This document shows, in pieces, positions 9,130 to 18,784 of a DNA stretch of 64,000 nucleotides. The DNA comes from Vogesella indigofera (lineage in GTDB: Bacteria; Pseudomonadota; Gammaproteobacteria; Burkholderiales; Chromobacteriaceae). Position 1 is the first letter of the stretch. Every line of letters starts with the position of its first letter. Position numbers and translations under genes: made by a program. The notes under the pieces are model-generated. The model was given only the letters and a program-made list of their open reading frames with translations, ran no database searches and was not told the origin of the DNA. The DNA lies in contig NZ_JAQQLA010000001.1 of NCBI RefSeq assembly GCF_028548395.1, forward strand, positions 124,001 through 188,000. Direction: 5' to 3'.

Positions 9130-9216
9130 ATGGCGCAGTCCCTGTCCACCCCCTTCATCAGCGCGAGCCTGCCGCGCCGAGCCGGCGATGCCGGCCGGAA
9201 AGTGCGCCGTGGCTGA
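9130..9216 (+). CDS. Possible 28-codon leader ORF overlapping the MFS gene start
   Basis: An ATG with a strong ribosome site (TTGAGGAGTC, 9115-9124) opens a 28-codon frame (MAQSLSTPFISASLPRRAGD...) that stops at 9214-9216, inside the first codons of the MFS carrier frame. The MFS frame itself has no clear ribosome site at its ATG (9188) or at a GTG (9209). Translation of this leader could bring ribosomes to the MFS start. A sequencing frameshift joining the two frames is the alternative. Coding status is uncertain. Confidence 0.35.
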   Translation: MAQSLSTPFISASLPRRAGDAGRKVRRG

Positions 9217-10426
9217 ATCGCGTGTCGTGGCTGCTCCCGCTGCGCTGGGCGCTGAATTGCCGCTGGCGGCACTGCTGCTGCTGGCGCTGGTGGCGCTCAA
9301 CCTGCGGCCTTTCATCACCTCGGTCGGGCCGCTGCTGGAGCCGTTGCGCGCCGCCACCGGCCTCAGCTTCCGCGCCGCGGCGGTGATGACGGCGCTGCCG
9401 TTCCTGCTGATGGGGCTGCTGGCCTTTGTCGGCGCGCAGCTGGCGCAGCGCATCGGCGAGCGGCGCACGGTGGCGCTGGCGCTGCTGTTGCTGGCCGCCG
9501 GCTGCGCCTCGCGGTTGTGGGCGGCGGACAGTGCCGCGCTGATCGCCGGAGCCGGTGTTGCCGGTGCCGGGGTGGCGGCGATCCAGGCGTTGATGCCAGG
9601 GGTGGCCAAGCGACTGTTCCCGCAGCGGGTGGGGCTGGCGATGGGGATCTACTCGGCGGCGCTGGTCGGTGGCGGCGCGCTGGGCGCGATGGCCAGCCCG
9701 TGGCTGGAGCACTACGGCGGCTGGCGGCTGGGGCTGGCGGTATGGCTGCTGCCGGCGCTGCTGGGCCTCGGGCTGTGGCTGCAGCAGACCGCCGGCATGT
9801 CGCTGGCGGCGGGGCCGGGCGACGGCGGGCTGTCGATGCGCGGTTTCTTCCGCAACCGTCGGGCCTGGCAGCTGGCGCTGTATTTCGGCCTCACCAATAG
9901 CGGCTATTCCAGCCTGGTGGCGTGGCTGCCGTCGTTCTACCGCGAGCAGGGACAGGCGGCGCAGGCGGCGGCCAACCTGCTGGCGTGGATGGCGCTGCTG
10001 CAGGCGGCGGCGGCCTTTGCGCTGCCCTTCCTGTCGCGCCATCACCACGACCGCCGCGCCATGCTGTGGCTGGCGCTGGCCTGCCAAGCGGCCGGGTTTG
10101 CCGGTCTCGCGCTGCAGCCGCAGCTGGCGCCATGGCTGTGGGCGGCGCTGGCCGGCATCGGCCTTGGCGGCTTTTTCTCGCTGAGCCTGATCGTGGTGCT
10201 GGAGCACCTGCCCGATGTGCGCCAGGCCGGCCTGCTGGCCGCCTTCGTGCAGGGCTGCGGTTTCCTGATCACCGCCGTCGGGCCGTGGGTGCTGGGCTGG
10301 TTCCGCGATCGCGGCGGCAGCTTTGCCACCGGCTGGTGGTGGCACTGCGCCATCGTGCTGGCGATGGCGCTGCTGACGGTGTGCTTCGCGCCGGCCAGCT
10401 ACCGCCGCAGCATGCGCGGCATCTGA
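9188..10426 (+). CDS. MFS transporter, CynX/NimT family
   Basis: Up to 412 residues and strongly hydrophobic, with about 12 membrane segments. The N-terminal signature ALNLRPFITSVGPLLEPLR (about residues 36-54) is characteristic of the cyanate/2-nitroimidazole carrier branch (CynX, NimT/YeaN). The true start is uncertain: ATG at 9188 or GTG at 9209, neither with a good ribosome site, and both overlapped by a short upstream frame. It is the first gene on the far side of a divergent LysR regulator. The substrate is not predictable, but the ABC importer and deaminase downstream suggest a small nitrogenous compound. Confidence 0.85.
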   Translation: MPAGKCAVAESRVVAAPAALGAELPLAALLLLALVALNLRPFITSVGPLLEPLRAATGLSFRAAAVMTALPFLLMGLLAFVGAQLAQRIGERRTVALALLLLAAGCASRLWAADSAALIAGAGVAGAGVAAIQALMPGVAKRLFPQRVGLAMGIYSAALVGGGALGAMASPWLEHYGGWRLGLAVWLLPALLGLGLWLQQTAGMSLAAGPGDGGLSMRGFFRNRRAWQLALYFGLTNSGYSSLVAWLPSFYREQGQAAQAAANLLAWMALLQAAAAFALPFLSRHHHDRRAMLWLALACQAAGFAGLALQPQLAPWLWAALAGIGLGGFFSLSLIVVLEHLPDVRQAGLLAAFVQGCGFLITAVGPWVLGWFRDRGGSFATGWWWHCAIVLAMALLTVCFAPASYRRSMRGI

Positions 10427-10560
10427 GTCAAGGTTTTTCCGGTGCGCGGCCGTTGCGCCGCCGCCGGTTGCAGTACGGCCAACCCAAAGCAAAAGCGATA
10501 GCAAGGTTGGCCGCAACGGTGTGGTCGTCCACGCCTGTCTACATCAAGAGGAGATCTGTC

Positions 10561-11328
10561 ATGAAAAAGCTTGCTCTGAGCGTGATGCTGGTTTGTGCAT
10601 CCATGGGCGCGGTGGCGAAGGACTGGAAAGTCATCCGCTTCGGCGTCAATCCGAGTTACGCCCCGTTCGAGTCCAAGGCCGCCAGCGGCGAGCTGGTCGG
10701 CTTCGACATCGACCTGGGCAACGCGCTGTGCGCCAAGCTGAAGGCCAAGTGCGTGTGGGTGGAAAACGCCTGGGACGGCATTATCCCGGCGCTGAAGGCG
10801 AAGAAGTTCGACGCCATCCTGTCGTCGATGGCGGTAACCGAGAAGCGCCTGCAGCAGATCAGCTTCAGCGACAAGATCTACAACGTGCCGCCGCGGTTGG
10901 TGGCGAAGAAGGGCAACGCGCTGCAGCCGGCGACGGACACCCTGCGCGGCAAGCGCATCGGCGTGGAGCAGGGCTCCACCGCCGAGGCCTATGCCAAGGC
11001 CTACTGGGAGCCGAAGGGGGTGACGGTGACCTCGTATCAGAACCAGGACCAGGTGTACCAGGACCTGACCTCCGGCCGGCTGGATGCGGCGTTCCAGTCC
11101 TCGGTGCAGGCCGAGCTGGGCTTCCTCAAGACCGCCGCCGGGCGTGATTACGCCTTTGCCGGCAACGGTGTGGCCGACAGCAAGACCCTGGGCGTCGGCG
11201 CCGCCATCGGCCTGCGCAAGGAAGACGGCGATCTGGCGCAGCAGCTCAACCGCGCGCTGGCCGAGCTGCACAAGGACGGCACCTACAAGCGGCTGTCCGG
11301 CAAGTACTTCTCCTTCGACATCTACTAA
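10561..11328 (+). CDS. ABC transporter periplasmic substrate-binding protein, HisJ/ArgT family
   Basis: 255 residues with a cleavable signal peptide (MKKLALSVMLVCASMGAVA, cleavage after about residue 19). The ribosome site AAGAGGAGA lies at 10549-10557. The SBP_bac_3 fold is plain: FGVNPSYAPFESK, GFDIDLGNALCAKL, WDGIIPALKAKKFDAI and MAVTEKR. Proteins of this branch bind cationic or other polar amino acids or related compounds. It is the first gene of an importer operon with two permeases and an ATPase. The downstream deaminase raises the possibility of a heterocyclic or amino-acid-derived ligand. Confidence 0.92.
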   Translation: MKKLALSVMLVCASMGAVAKDWKVIRFGVNPSYAPFESKAASGELVGFDIDLGNALCAKLKAKCVWVENAWDGIIPALKAKKFDAILSSMAVTEKRLQQISFSDKIYNVPPRLVAKKGNALQPATDTLRGKRIGVEQGSTAEAYAKAYWEPKGVTVTSYQNQDQVYQDLTSGRLDAAFQSSVQAELGFLKTAAGRDYAFAGNGVADSKTLGVGAAIGLRKEDGDLAQQLNRALAELHKDGTYKRLSGKYFSFDIY

Positions 11329-11376
11329 GCCGCCGCCGGCATGGGGCGCGCAGCCCCGGCCGGCAAGGAGATCATC

Positions 11377-12063
11377 ATGTTACAAGGCTATGGGCCGCTG
11401 ATCGCCAGCGGCACCTGGATGACGCTGCAGCTGGCGCTGCTGGCCTTGGCGGCGGCGCTGCTGCTGGGCCTGCTTGGGGCCAGCGCGCGGCTGTCGGCCA
11501 GCCGCCTGCTGCAAACGTTGGCCGCAGGCTATACCACGCTGATCCGCAGCGTGCCGGATCTGGTCACCATGCTGCTGCTGTTCTACAGCCTGCAGATCGC
11601 GCTGAACCACCTGACTGAATGGGCCGGGCTGGCGCAGATCGACATCGACCCGTTCGTGGCCGGGGTGGTGACGCTGGGCATCATCTACGGCGCCTACTTC
11701 ACCGAGACCTTCCGCGGCGCGTTCCAGGCGGTGCCGCGCGGCCAGCTGGAGGCGGCGGTGGCCTACGGCATGACGCCGTGGCAGGTGTTCCGCCGCGTGC
11801 TGTTCCCGCAGATGATGCGCTTCGCACTGCCCGGCATCGGCAACAACTGGCAGGTGATGATCAAGGCCACCGCGCTGGTGTCCATCATCGGTCTGTCCGA
11901 CGTGGTGAAAGCCACCCAGGACGCCGGCAAGGGCTCGCTGCAGCTATTCTTCTTCAGCCTGGTGGCGGCGGCGATCTATCTCGCCATCACCACGGTGTCC
12001 ACCCTGTTGCTGGCGTGGCTGGGCCGCCACTACGCCGCCGGTGTCAGAAAGGCCGAGCTATGA
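11377..12063 (+). CDS. ABC transporter permease, HisQ family
   Basis: 228 residues starting MLQGYGPLIASGTWMTLQLA, with ribosome site AAGGAG at 11365-11370. About five membrane helices; the EAA loop is visible as EAAVAYGMTPWQVFRRVLFPQM (around residues 126-147), which docks the ATPase. It overlaps the next permease gene by four bases (ATGA at 12060-12063), indicating translational coupling. Near 11514-11526 the gene carries AACGTTGGCCGCA, a one-base variant of the dispersed word. Confidence 0.93.
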   Translation: MLQGYGPLIASGTWMTLQLALLALAAALLLGLLGASARLSASRLLQTLAAGYTTLIRSVPDLVTMLLLFYSLQIALNHLTEWAGLAQIDIDPFVAGVVTLGIIYGAYFTETFRGAFQAVPRGQLEAAVAYGMTPWQVFRRVLFPQMMRFALPGIGNNWQVMIKATALVSIIGLSDVVKATQDAGKGSLQLFFFSLVAAAIYLAITTVSTLLLAWLGRHYAAGVRKAEL

Positions 12064-12782
12064 ACGAGATCATTGCCATCGTGCAGGAATACGGCCAGGC
12101 CTACCTGTGGAGCGACGGCTACCGCCTGTCCGGGCTGGCCATGACGCTGTGGCTGCTGCTGTTGTCGATTGCCATCGGCTTCGTGATGTCGGTGCCGCTG
12201 GCGGTGGCGCGAGTGGCGCCCAACCGCTTCATCAGCGGCCCGGTGTGGCTGTATACCTATGTGTTCCGCGGCACGCCGCTGTATATCCAGCTGCTGATCA
12301 TCTATTCCGGCATCTACAGCCTGGAGTCGGTGCGGACGCAGCCGCTGCTGGACGCCTTCTTCCGCGAAGGCTTCAACTGCACGCTGCTGGCGTTTGCGCT
12401 GAATACCTGCGCCTACACCACCGAGGTGTTCGCCGGCATGATCCGCGAAACCCCGCACGGCGAGATCGAGGCGGCGCGCGCCTTCGGCATGTCGCGCTTC
12501 ACCCTGTACCGCCGCATCATCCTGCCGTCCGCCTTGCGCCGCGCGCTGCCGTCGTACAGCAATGAGGTGATCCTGATGCTGCACTCCACCTCCATCGCCT
12601 TTACCGCCACCGTGCCGGACCTGCTGAAAGTGGCGCGCGACGTGAACTCGGCCACCTACGCCTCGTTCGAGGCCTTCGGCCTCGCCGCCGTGCTGTACGC
12701 CAGTGTGGTGTTCGCGCTGGTGTGGCTGTTCCGCCGCTGCGAACGTCGCTGGCTGGCCTTCCTGCAACCGCGCGCCCACTAG
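12060..12782 (+). CDS. ABC transporter permease, HisM family
   Basis: 240 residues, coupled to the upstream permease by an ATGA overlap. The EAA loop [22 protein letters not shown] lies around residues 137-158, and the sequence has about five membrane helices. [16 protein letters not shown] (around 68-83) is typical of the HisM branch. It forms the inner-membrane channel with the preceding HisQ-like subunit. Confidence 0.93.
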   Translation: MNEIIAIVQEYGQAYLWSDGYRLSGLAMTLWLLLLSIAIGFVMSVPLAVARVAPNRFISGPVWLYTYVFRGTPLYIQLLIIYSGIYSLESVRTQPLLDAFFREGFNCTLLAFALNTCAYTTEVFAGMIRETPHGEIEAARAFGMSRFTLYRRIILPSALRRALPSYSNEVILMLHSTSIAFTATVPDLLKVARDVNSATYASFEAFGLAAVLYASVVFALVWLFRRCERRWLAFLQPRAH

Positions 12783-12805
12783 CCGTGCGTACCGGAGAAA
12801 ACACT

Positions 12806-13573
12806 ATGTACCAATTGACCGTAGAAGAACTGCACAAGCAGTACGGCACGCACGAAGTGCTCAAGGGGGTATCGCTGCAGGCCAAGGCTGGCGATGTGAT
12901 CAGCATCATCGGCTCCTCCGGCTCCGGTAAGAGTACCTTTCTGCGTTGCATCAACTTTCTGGAGCAGCCGAGCCAGGGCCGCATCCGGGTGGGCAACGAG
13001 GAAATCCGCACCGTGGCGGACAAGAACGGCGCGTTGCGCGCCGCCGACCCGCGCCAGCTGCAGCGGTTGCGCACCCGGCTGGCGATGGTGTTCCAGCATT
13101 TCAATCTGTGGGGGCACATGACGGTGCTGGAAAACGTGATCGAGGCGCCGGTGAACGTGCTGGGGCTGGAGCGCGCCGAAGCCATCGTCCGTGCGCGTCG
13201 TTACCTGGCCAAGGTCGGGCTGGCCGCCGCGGTGGAAGACAAGTACCCGTCGCACCTGTCCGGCGGCCAGCAGCAGCGGGTGGCCATCGCCCGTGCGCTG
13301 GCGATGGAGCCGGACGTGATGCTGTTCGACGAGCCGACCTCGGCGCTGGACCCGGAGCTGGTGGGCGAGGTGTTGAAAGTGATGCAGGCGCTGGCGGAGG
13401 AAGGCCGCACCATGGTGGTGGTCACCCACGAGATGGGCTTTGCCCGCGAGGTATCCAACCACGTGATCTTCCTGCACCAGGGCCGCATCGAGGAGCAGGG
13501 CGACCCGAAGCAGGTGCTGGTGGCGCCCAGGAGCGAACGCCTGGCGCAGTTTCTGTCCGGCAGCCTGAAGTAA
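12806..13573 (+). CDS. ABC transporter ATP-binding protein, HisP family
   Basis: 255 residues starting [21 protein letters not shown], with ribosome site CCGGAG at 12792-12797. Walker [10 protein letters not shown] (about residues 37-45), Q-loop VFQHFNLW, signature [15 protein letters not shown] (about 152-166), Walker [15 protein letters not shown] and H-loop VVVTHE are all present. It matches HisP-type ATPases that energise polar amino-acid importers. It is followed after two bases by the amidohydrolase gene, so the enzyme is probably co-transcribed with the importer. Confidence 0.95.
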   Translation: MYQLTVEELHKQYGTHEVLKGVSLQAKAGDVISIIGSSGSGKSTFLRCINFLEQPSQGRIRVGNEEIRTVADKNGALRAADPRQLQRLRTRLAMVFQHFNLWGHMTVLENVIEAPVNVLGLERAEAIVRARRYLAKVGLAAAVEDKYPSHLSGGQQQRVAIARALAMEPDVMLFDEPTSALDPELVGEVLKVMQALAEEGRTMVVVTHEMGFAREVSNHVIFLHQGRIEEQGDPKQVLVAPRSERLAQFLSGSLK

Positions 13574-13575
13574 CC

Positions 13576-14805
13576 ATGACCACAAGCGAGACGAGCATGC
13601 AACACCCATTTTGGCTGCGTAATGTGCGCCCCTACGGCGGCGCGGCAGAAGACATCGAAATCGTGGCCGGCCGCATCGGCGCGCGCCGCCCGGCGGCCAA
13701 CCTGCCGCTGGCAGCGGACGACCTCGACGGCGGCGGCCAGCTGCTGACCCCGCCCTTGGTGGAGGCGCACACCCACCTCGACAAGACGCTGTGGAGCCTG
13801 CCGTGGCAGCCGCACAGCGCCGCCGACAACCTGCGCGCGCGCATCGACAACGAGCGCCGCATCCTGCGCGAGCAGACGGTGCCGATCGCCGCGCGCGCCG
13901 GCGCGCTGCTGGAGCACTGCATCGCGCAGGGCACCCAGCTGCTGCGCTGCCACGTGGATGCCGACCCGGAACTGGGCTGGTCGCATATCGACGCCATGCT
14001 GGCGCTGCGCGAACGCTATGCCGGGCTGATCGATATCGAGCTGGTCACCTTCCCGCAGGCTGGCCTCGTCACCCGCCCCGGCGCCGCTGAGCTGATGCGG
14101 CGGGCGCTGGAAGCCGGGGTGGAGGTGGTGGGCGGGCTGGACCCGTGCGGCATCGACGGCGACCCGGTCGCGCAGCTGACGCAGGTGTTCGAACTGGCCG
14201 CCGAGTTCGACCGCGGCGTGGACATCCACCTGCACGACGGTGGCGAGCTGGGACTGTGGCAGATCGCGCGCATCTGCGACTTTACCGAGCAGTACCGGCG
14301 GCAGGGGCGGGTGATGCTCAGCCACGCCTTTTGCCTCGGCATGCTGCCGTGGCCGAAAGTGGCGCCGCTGGCGGCAAGGTTGGCCGCAAACGGCATCAGC
14401 ATCGTCACCACCGCGCCGGCGGACATCGGGGTGCCGCCGTTTGCCGAGCTGACGGCGGCGGGGGTGACGGTGTGCCTCGGCTCGGATGGCATCCGCGACG
14501 CCTGGTCGCCGATGGGCAACGGCGACATGCTGGAGCGGGTGATGCTGCAGGCCTACCGCTTCTACGAGCGCACCGACGAGGGGCTGCGGGCGGCGTTCGA
14601 CGCCGGCACCGTCAACGGCGCCCGCGCCATGGGCCACGCCGACTACGGGCTGGCGCCGGGCAAGCCGGCCAACTTCCTGCTGCTGCCGGTGCAGACGGTG
14701 GGCGAGGCCATCGCGCTGCGCCCGCCGCAGCGCACACTGATCCGCCACGGCCGGGTGATCGTCCGTGACGGCGTGCTGCTCGACAGCCTGCTGGCGTTGC
14801 CGTAA
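13576..14805 (+). CDS. Amidohydrolase-superfamily deaminase, cytosine deaminase (CodA)-like
   Basis: 409 residues. Metal-site elements are visible: AHTHLDKT (HxH, about residues 63-70), VDIHLHDGGELGLW (about 214-227), LSHAF (about 249) and LGSDGIRDAW (Asp, about 301-309). In CodA the second element reads HCDE; here it is HDGGE, so the substrate probably differs from cytosine. The start lies two bases after the ABC ATPase stop, showing co-expression with the importer: the likely scheme is uptake followed by hydrolytic deamination or ring opening. One exact AAGGTTGGCCGCA word lies within the gene at 14376-14388, coding for R-L-A-A. Confidence 0.85.
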   Translation: MTTSETSMQHPFWLRNVRPYGGAAEDIEIVAGRIGARRPAANLPLAADDLDGGGQLLTPPLVEAHTHLDKTLWSLPWQPHSAADNLRARIDNERRILREQTVPIAARAGALLEHCIAQGTQLLRCHVDADPELGWSHIDAMLALRERYAGLIDIELVTFPQAGLVTRPGAAELMRRALEAGVEVVGGLDPCGIDGDPVAQLTQVFELAAEFDRGVDIHLHDGGELGLWQIARICDFTEQYRRQGRVMLSHAFCLGMLPWPKVAPLAARLAANGISIVTTAPADIGVPPFAELTAAGVTVCLGSDGIRDAWSPMGNGDMLERVMLQAYRFYERTDEGLRAAFDAGTVNGARAMGHADYGLAPGKPANFLLLPVQTVGEAIALRPPQRTLIRHGRVIVRDGVLLDSLLALP

Positions 14806-14829
14806 GCGGGGGGCACCGGCGGCACAGCG

Positions 14830-16188
14830 CTACAGCGCGACGCGCTGCTGGTGTTCCGGCACCGTCGCGTGCCAGTTCAGCTCCAGGCTGATGCGGCGAC
14901 GCAGTGCGTCGGCGGCCGCCGGCTCGCCGTGGATCACGAATACCTGTCGCGGCGCGCTGCTGAAGCCCGTCAGCCACTGCATGATCTCGTTGCCGTCGGC
15001 GTGGGCGGACAGGTGTTCCAGCGCCACCACTTCGGCATTGATCGGCACGTCCTGGCCGTGGATGCGTACCGAGTCGGCACCGGCCACGATCAGCGCGCCA
15101 CGGGTGCCGCCGGCCTGGAAGCCGGAAAACAGCAGCGTGTTGCGCGGATTGGGCGCGAACGCCTTCAGGTGGTGCAGCACCCGCCCGCCGGTGGCCATGC
15201 CGCTGGCGGCGATGATGATCGATGGCTCTTTGGTCTGGTTCAGGCGCTTGGATTCGTCGACCGAGCGCACGATGTGGGCGACGCGGCACATGCCCTCGCA
15301 CTCGCTCTCCGACAGCTTGTGCAGGTGGCGGAACTGCTGGTACAGCGCGGTGACGTCGCTGGCCATCGGGCTGTTGATGTACACCGGCAGCTGTTGCGGG
15401 ATGCGGCCGCTCTGTTTCAGCTTATAGATGTAGTACATCAGCAGCTGGGCGCGGGCGACGGCAAAGGACGGGATCACGGTGATGCCGTGGCGGCCGACGG
15501 TGCGGTTGATGACCTCGGCGAGGATGTCTTTCACCGACTCAGCGGGGTGAGTGCGGTCGCCGTAGGTGGATTCCACCAGCAGGTAGTCGGCATTCTGGAT
15601 CGGCTGCGGCGGCTGCATGATCGGGTCGTGCTGGCGGCCGAGGTCGCCGGAGCAGACCAGGGTGCTGCCTTCGGCCTCGATGGTGACGGTGGCGGCGCCG
15701 AGGATGTGGCCGGCCGGGCGCAGCAGCAGCTGGATGTCGGGGAAGATCTCGCGGCGCTGGTTGAACGGCAGCGGTCGCAGGTAGGCCAGCGCGCGTTCGG
15801 CGTCGGCCTCGGTGTACAGCGGCAGCGCCGGATGGTGCTTGGAGTAGCCGCGGCGGTTGGCGTATTCGGCTTCCTCTTCCAGCAGGTAGCCGCTGTCGGG
15901 CAGCAGGATCGCCGCCAGCTCGCAGCTGGCTTCGGTGGCGTACACCGGGCCGCGAAAGCCGTCGCGCACCAGTGCCGGCAGGTAGCCGCTGTGGTCGAGG
16001 TGGGCGTGGCTGAGCACCACCGCGTCGAGATCGGCCGGGGCGAACGGCAGCCCGGCCCAGTTGCGCAGCCGCAGCTGCTTGTAGCCCTGGAACAGGCCGC
16101 AATCGAGCAGGATCTTGCGGCCGCTGCATTCCAGCAGGTACTTGCTGCCGGTGACGGTGCCGGCGGCGCCGAGAAAGGTGAGGTGCAT
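14830..16188 (-). CDS. Beta-CASP metallo-beta-lactamase-fold hydrolase (RNase J/CPSF73-like)
   Basis: 452 residues starting MHLTFLGAAGTVTGSKYLLEC, with ribosome site AGGAAA just upstream. Zinc-site motif HAHLDHSGYLP (about residues 54-64), CSGDLGR (about 184-190) and ESTYGDR (about 208-214) are followed by the beta-CASP domain (GMATGGRVLHHLKAFAPN, about 329-346) and the RMMBL C-terminal region (HLSAHADGNEIMQW, HGEPAAADALRRRI). The family includes RNA exo/endonucleases; bacterial stand-alone members are often annotated as mRNA 3'-processing-like exonucleases. The precise RNA substrate is unknown. It is convergent with the deaminase gene, 24 bases apart. Confidence 0.9.
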   Translation of the reverse strand: MHLTFLGAAGTVTGSKYLLECSGRKILLDCGLFQGYKQLRLRNWAGLPFAPADLDAVVLSHAHLDHSGYLPALVRDGFRGPVYATEASCELAAILLPDSGYLLEEEAEYANRRGYSKHHPALPLYTEADAERALAYLRPLPFNQRREIFPDIQLLLRPAGHILGAATVTIEAEGSTLVCSGDLGRQHDPIMQPPQPIQNADYLLVESTYGDRTHPAESVKDILAEVINRTVGRHGITVIPSFAVARAQLLMYYIYKLKQSGRIPQQLPVYINSPMASDVTALYQQFRHLHKLSESECEGMCRVAHIVRSVDESKRLNQTKEPSIIIAASGMATGGRVLHHLKAFAPNPRNTLLFSGFQAGGTRGALIVAGADSVRIHGQDVPINAEVVALEHLSAHADGNEIMQWLTGFSSAPRQVFVIHGEPAAADALRRRISLELNWHATVPEHQQRVAL

Positions 16189-16398
16189 GAGCGTTTCCTG
16201 TGCCGCTGGGGCGCTGGTGGCTGGGGGCCGCGCAGCGGTGGCGGCACGGCGCTTCACTCTCCTTTATAGAGAGCCGTCGCGATGGCGGTGGCGCCGATTT
16301 GCGATGACACGCACCGGCTGGCCGTTGCTGGCCATATGGGTGGGATCGTGCGGGCGCGGGACCGCTGCTTTGCTGCGCTCGCGCCGGCGCGATAAAAA

Positions 16399-16434
16399 AA
16401 GGTTGGCCGCAGCGCGAACGCTGCGGCCAACCTT
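16399..16434 (-). terminator. Terminator hairpin built from two inverted copies of the dispersed word
   Basis: AAGGTTGGCCGCA at 16399-16411 and its reverse complement at 16422-16434 form a 15-16 bp perfect stem. On the minus strand the stem is followed by a run of seven T (16392-16400 region), so it terminates the chemoreceptor gene ending at 16457. Paired uptake sequences acting as terminators are well known in Neisseria and Haemophilus. Confidence 0.85.
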
Positions 16435-16456
16435 GTCATGCGGCGGATGCCGTGAT

Positions 16457-18343
16457 TCAGATGCGGAAGCGCGCCACCATGTCATGCAGGTGGTTGGACA
16501 GCTGGTGCAGCTCGTCCACGGTGCGGGTGGCGTTCTGCACCGCCTGGTCGGTTTCGATCGCCATGTGGTTGGCCGTTTCCGCCGCGCGCGCCATGTCGGT
16601 GGTGGCGATTGACTGCTCGCGGGTGGCGTCGGCGATGTCGCGGATGGTCAGCACCACGCGCGCCACCTCGTCCTCGATGCCGGCCATCTGCCCGGCAACC
16701 TGGCGCGAGGCGCTGACCCCGTGCCGTACCGATTGCTGGGTGTGCTCCATATTGCCCAGCGCCGATTCCACGTCGTGGTGGGTGGCGTCGATCAGCTCGC
16801 CGATCTCCACCGTGGCCTTGGCGGTGCGCTCGGCCAGCTTGCGCACCTCGTCGGCCACCACGGCAAAGCCGCGGCCGGTCTCGCCGGCGCGCGCCGCCTC
16901 GATCGCCGCGTTCAGCGCCAAGAGGTTGGTCTGGTCGGCGATGTCCTTGATCACGTTGATGATCTGGTCCATCTGCGCCGAACGCTGCCCCAGGCCGCCG
17001 AGGGTGGTGGCCAGCTGGCCGACCTGGCCGGCGATGCGCTCGATCCCGCCGGCCAGCTCGCCCACCGCCTGCGCCGACTGGCGCGAGGTCTGTCCGGTCT
17101 GCACCACCACCTCTTCCGCCGAGGTGGCATTGCTGGCGATGTGGTTGATGCTGACGGTGATCTGTTCGATGGTGGCGGCGGTGGCGCTGGATGCGTCGGC
17201 CTGCTGCTGCGAATCGCTGGCCAGCTGGCGGGTGATGCCGTTCAGCGCGTCGATGCCGCCGTTGAGCGACACCGAGTGCTCGCGCACCTCCAGGAACATC
17301 TGCCGCAGGCTGCCGATGAAGCGGTTGAACGCCTCGGCGGTCTGGCCGATTTCGTCCTGCTTGTCCACGCTCAGCTGGTGGGTCAGGTCGGCGTGGCCGC
17401 TGGCGACATCCAGCAGCGCATCGCGCAGCCGCACCAGGCTGGCCAGCAGGCGGGTGATGGCGAAGTTGGCCAGCACGATGCCGGCCACCGCCACCGCGAG
17501 CCCGGCCAGCACCAGCGTCAGCAGCAGCTGCTGCAGCGGTGCCAGCATCGCGTCTTTTGCCACCACCGTGCCCAGCACCCAGTCGCTGCCGGCGATGCTG
17601 GCCACTTCGGCGTAGTGGCTGCGGCCGTCGATCTCTACTTCATGCAGCGTCGGGCTGTTGCCGGCGGCGCTGACCAGCGCGGCGTCAAAGCCCGGCATCA
17701 CCTCGGCCACCGGCTTGAGGGTGGAGTCGGCCGCCGGGTGGCTGACGATCTTGCCGTCGCGCGTGGCCAGGAAGGCGTAGCCGTCGCCGCGCAGTCTGAT
17801 CGCCTTCACCACCGCGGTCAGCCCGTCCAGCGAGATGTCACCGCCGACCACGCCAATCTGCGCGCCGCCGCGCAGGATCGGGCTGGCCACGGTCACGCCC
17901 AGCTTCTGTTTTTCTACAAAGGCATAGGGCGCGGTAACGGCGACGCCTTTTTGCGCGCTGGCCAGCTGGTACCACGGCCGCGCGGTCGGGTCGTAGCCGT
18001 CGGCCGGCAGTTTGTCTGGCGTGTGGTAGCGCATCACCTTGTCGGCGTAGCCGGCAAAGGTCTGGTCGAAGCCGCCGGCTTCCTTGCCCTGTTGCAGGAA
18101 CGGGTAAGGTGCACTGGCATCGACGTCGCCGAGGCGGTTGGCCGTCGCCTGGATGGCGTCGCGGCGCTGGGCCAGCCAGCGGCCGAGCGCCTCGCCGTTG
18201 CCGGCGATGGCGGCGTCCAGCTCCTGCTGCACGCCGTGGATGATCTCGCTGCGCATGCGCTGGTAGGCGAGGGCGGATAGCACCGCGATGGCAATCGCCA
18301 GCAGGATGGCGACAAAAAACAGGAGTCGCTGTTTTAACGACAT
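16457..18343 (-). CDS. Methyl-accepting chemotaxis protein with amino-acid-type dCache sensor
   Basis: 628 residues. TM1 about 7-28, periplasmic dCache domain about 30-275, TM2 about 277-300, HAMP to about 355, and a cytoplasmic signalling domain ending [20 protein letters not shown]...[15 protein letters not shown]. The sensor carries Y117, R122, W124, Y125 and D169, the same spacing (0, +5, +7, +8, +52) as the amino-acid-binding motif of PctA-like dCache_1 receptors, so an amino acid ligand is likely. There is no C-terminal CheR/CheB tether. It is transcribed away from the BdlA-like gene at 18785 across a 441-base spacer. Confidence 0.93.
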   Translation of the reverse strand: MSLKQRLLFFVAILLAIAIAVLSALAYQRMRSEIIHGVQQELDAAIAGNGEALGRWLAQRRDAIQATANRLGDVDASAPYPFLQQGKEAGGFDQTFAGYADKVMRYHTPDKLPADGYDPTARPWYQLASAQKGVAVTAPYAFVEKQKLGVTVASPILRGGAQIGVVGGDISLDGLTAVVKAIRLRGDGYAFLATRDGKIVSHPAADSTLKPVAEVMPGFDAALVSAAGNSPTLHEVEIDGRSHYAEVASIAGSDWVLGTVVAKDAMLAPLQQLLLTLVLAGLAVAVAGIVLANFAITRLLASLVRLRDALLDVASGHADLTHQLSVDKQDEIGQTAEAFNRFIGSLRQMFLEVREHSVSLNGGIDALNGITRQLASDSQQQADASSATAATIEQITVSINHIASNATSAEEVVVQTGQTSRQSAQAVGELAGGIERIAGQVGQLATTLGGLGQRSAQMDQIINVIKDIADQTNLLALNAAIEAARAGETGRGFAVVADEVRKLAERTAKATVEIGELIDATHHDVESALGNMEHTQQSVRHGVSASRQVAGQMAGIEDEVARVVLTIRDIADATREQSIATTDMARAAETANHMAIETDQAVQNATRTVDELHQLSNHLHDMVARFRI

Positions 18344-18784
18344 GGCATTCCTCGTGATAACGGGGCAACGCGGCGACTCGGGTGGTCGCCTGGCGTTGCC
18401 GGGGTCGGGTGGGTGTGTGTTGGTGTGCGTCTTGTTTTATGAAACTTTGTGATAAATCAGCGCGCGCGATGATAACAATCTATAACAGCTGCCGCCAGCC
18501 TCAAGCGCGGTGACGCCGCTGCGTGGGCAGGATTGCAACGCCGGTGGCCGGTGTGCGGACCGTGTCGCCGTGCGTGCCAAGATTGGCCGCAAGGCGCCGC
18601 GCCAGTGCCGGCGCTGCTCTCAGCGGTATGTGTGTAATAACTGGCCATCTCGATAAGTCGCGCTAGCGAGTTGTGTCGCTGCGATGCGTAATCAAACGAC
18701 TACAATTTTTTGTAAATAAGAAGTTTGTACAATACAATAACTATACAAAAAAGGATAACCCGTTCGCCACCACGAGAAAACGCC
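18344..18784. other. Divergent intergenic region between two chemoreceptor genes
   Basis: 441 bases without a credible gene. It is AT-rich at both ends (around 18435-18490 and 18695-18760), where the divergent promoters presumably lie; I could not fix a -35/-10 pair with good spacing. A one-base variant of the dispersed word (AAGATTGGCCGCA) is at 18579-18591. Confidence 0.5.

Noticed and set aside
18700..18760. Promoter of the BdlA-like gene
   Set aside because: Several TTGTAx and TAxAAT-like hexamers occur, but no pair has a 16-18 base spacing, so I did not assign one.
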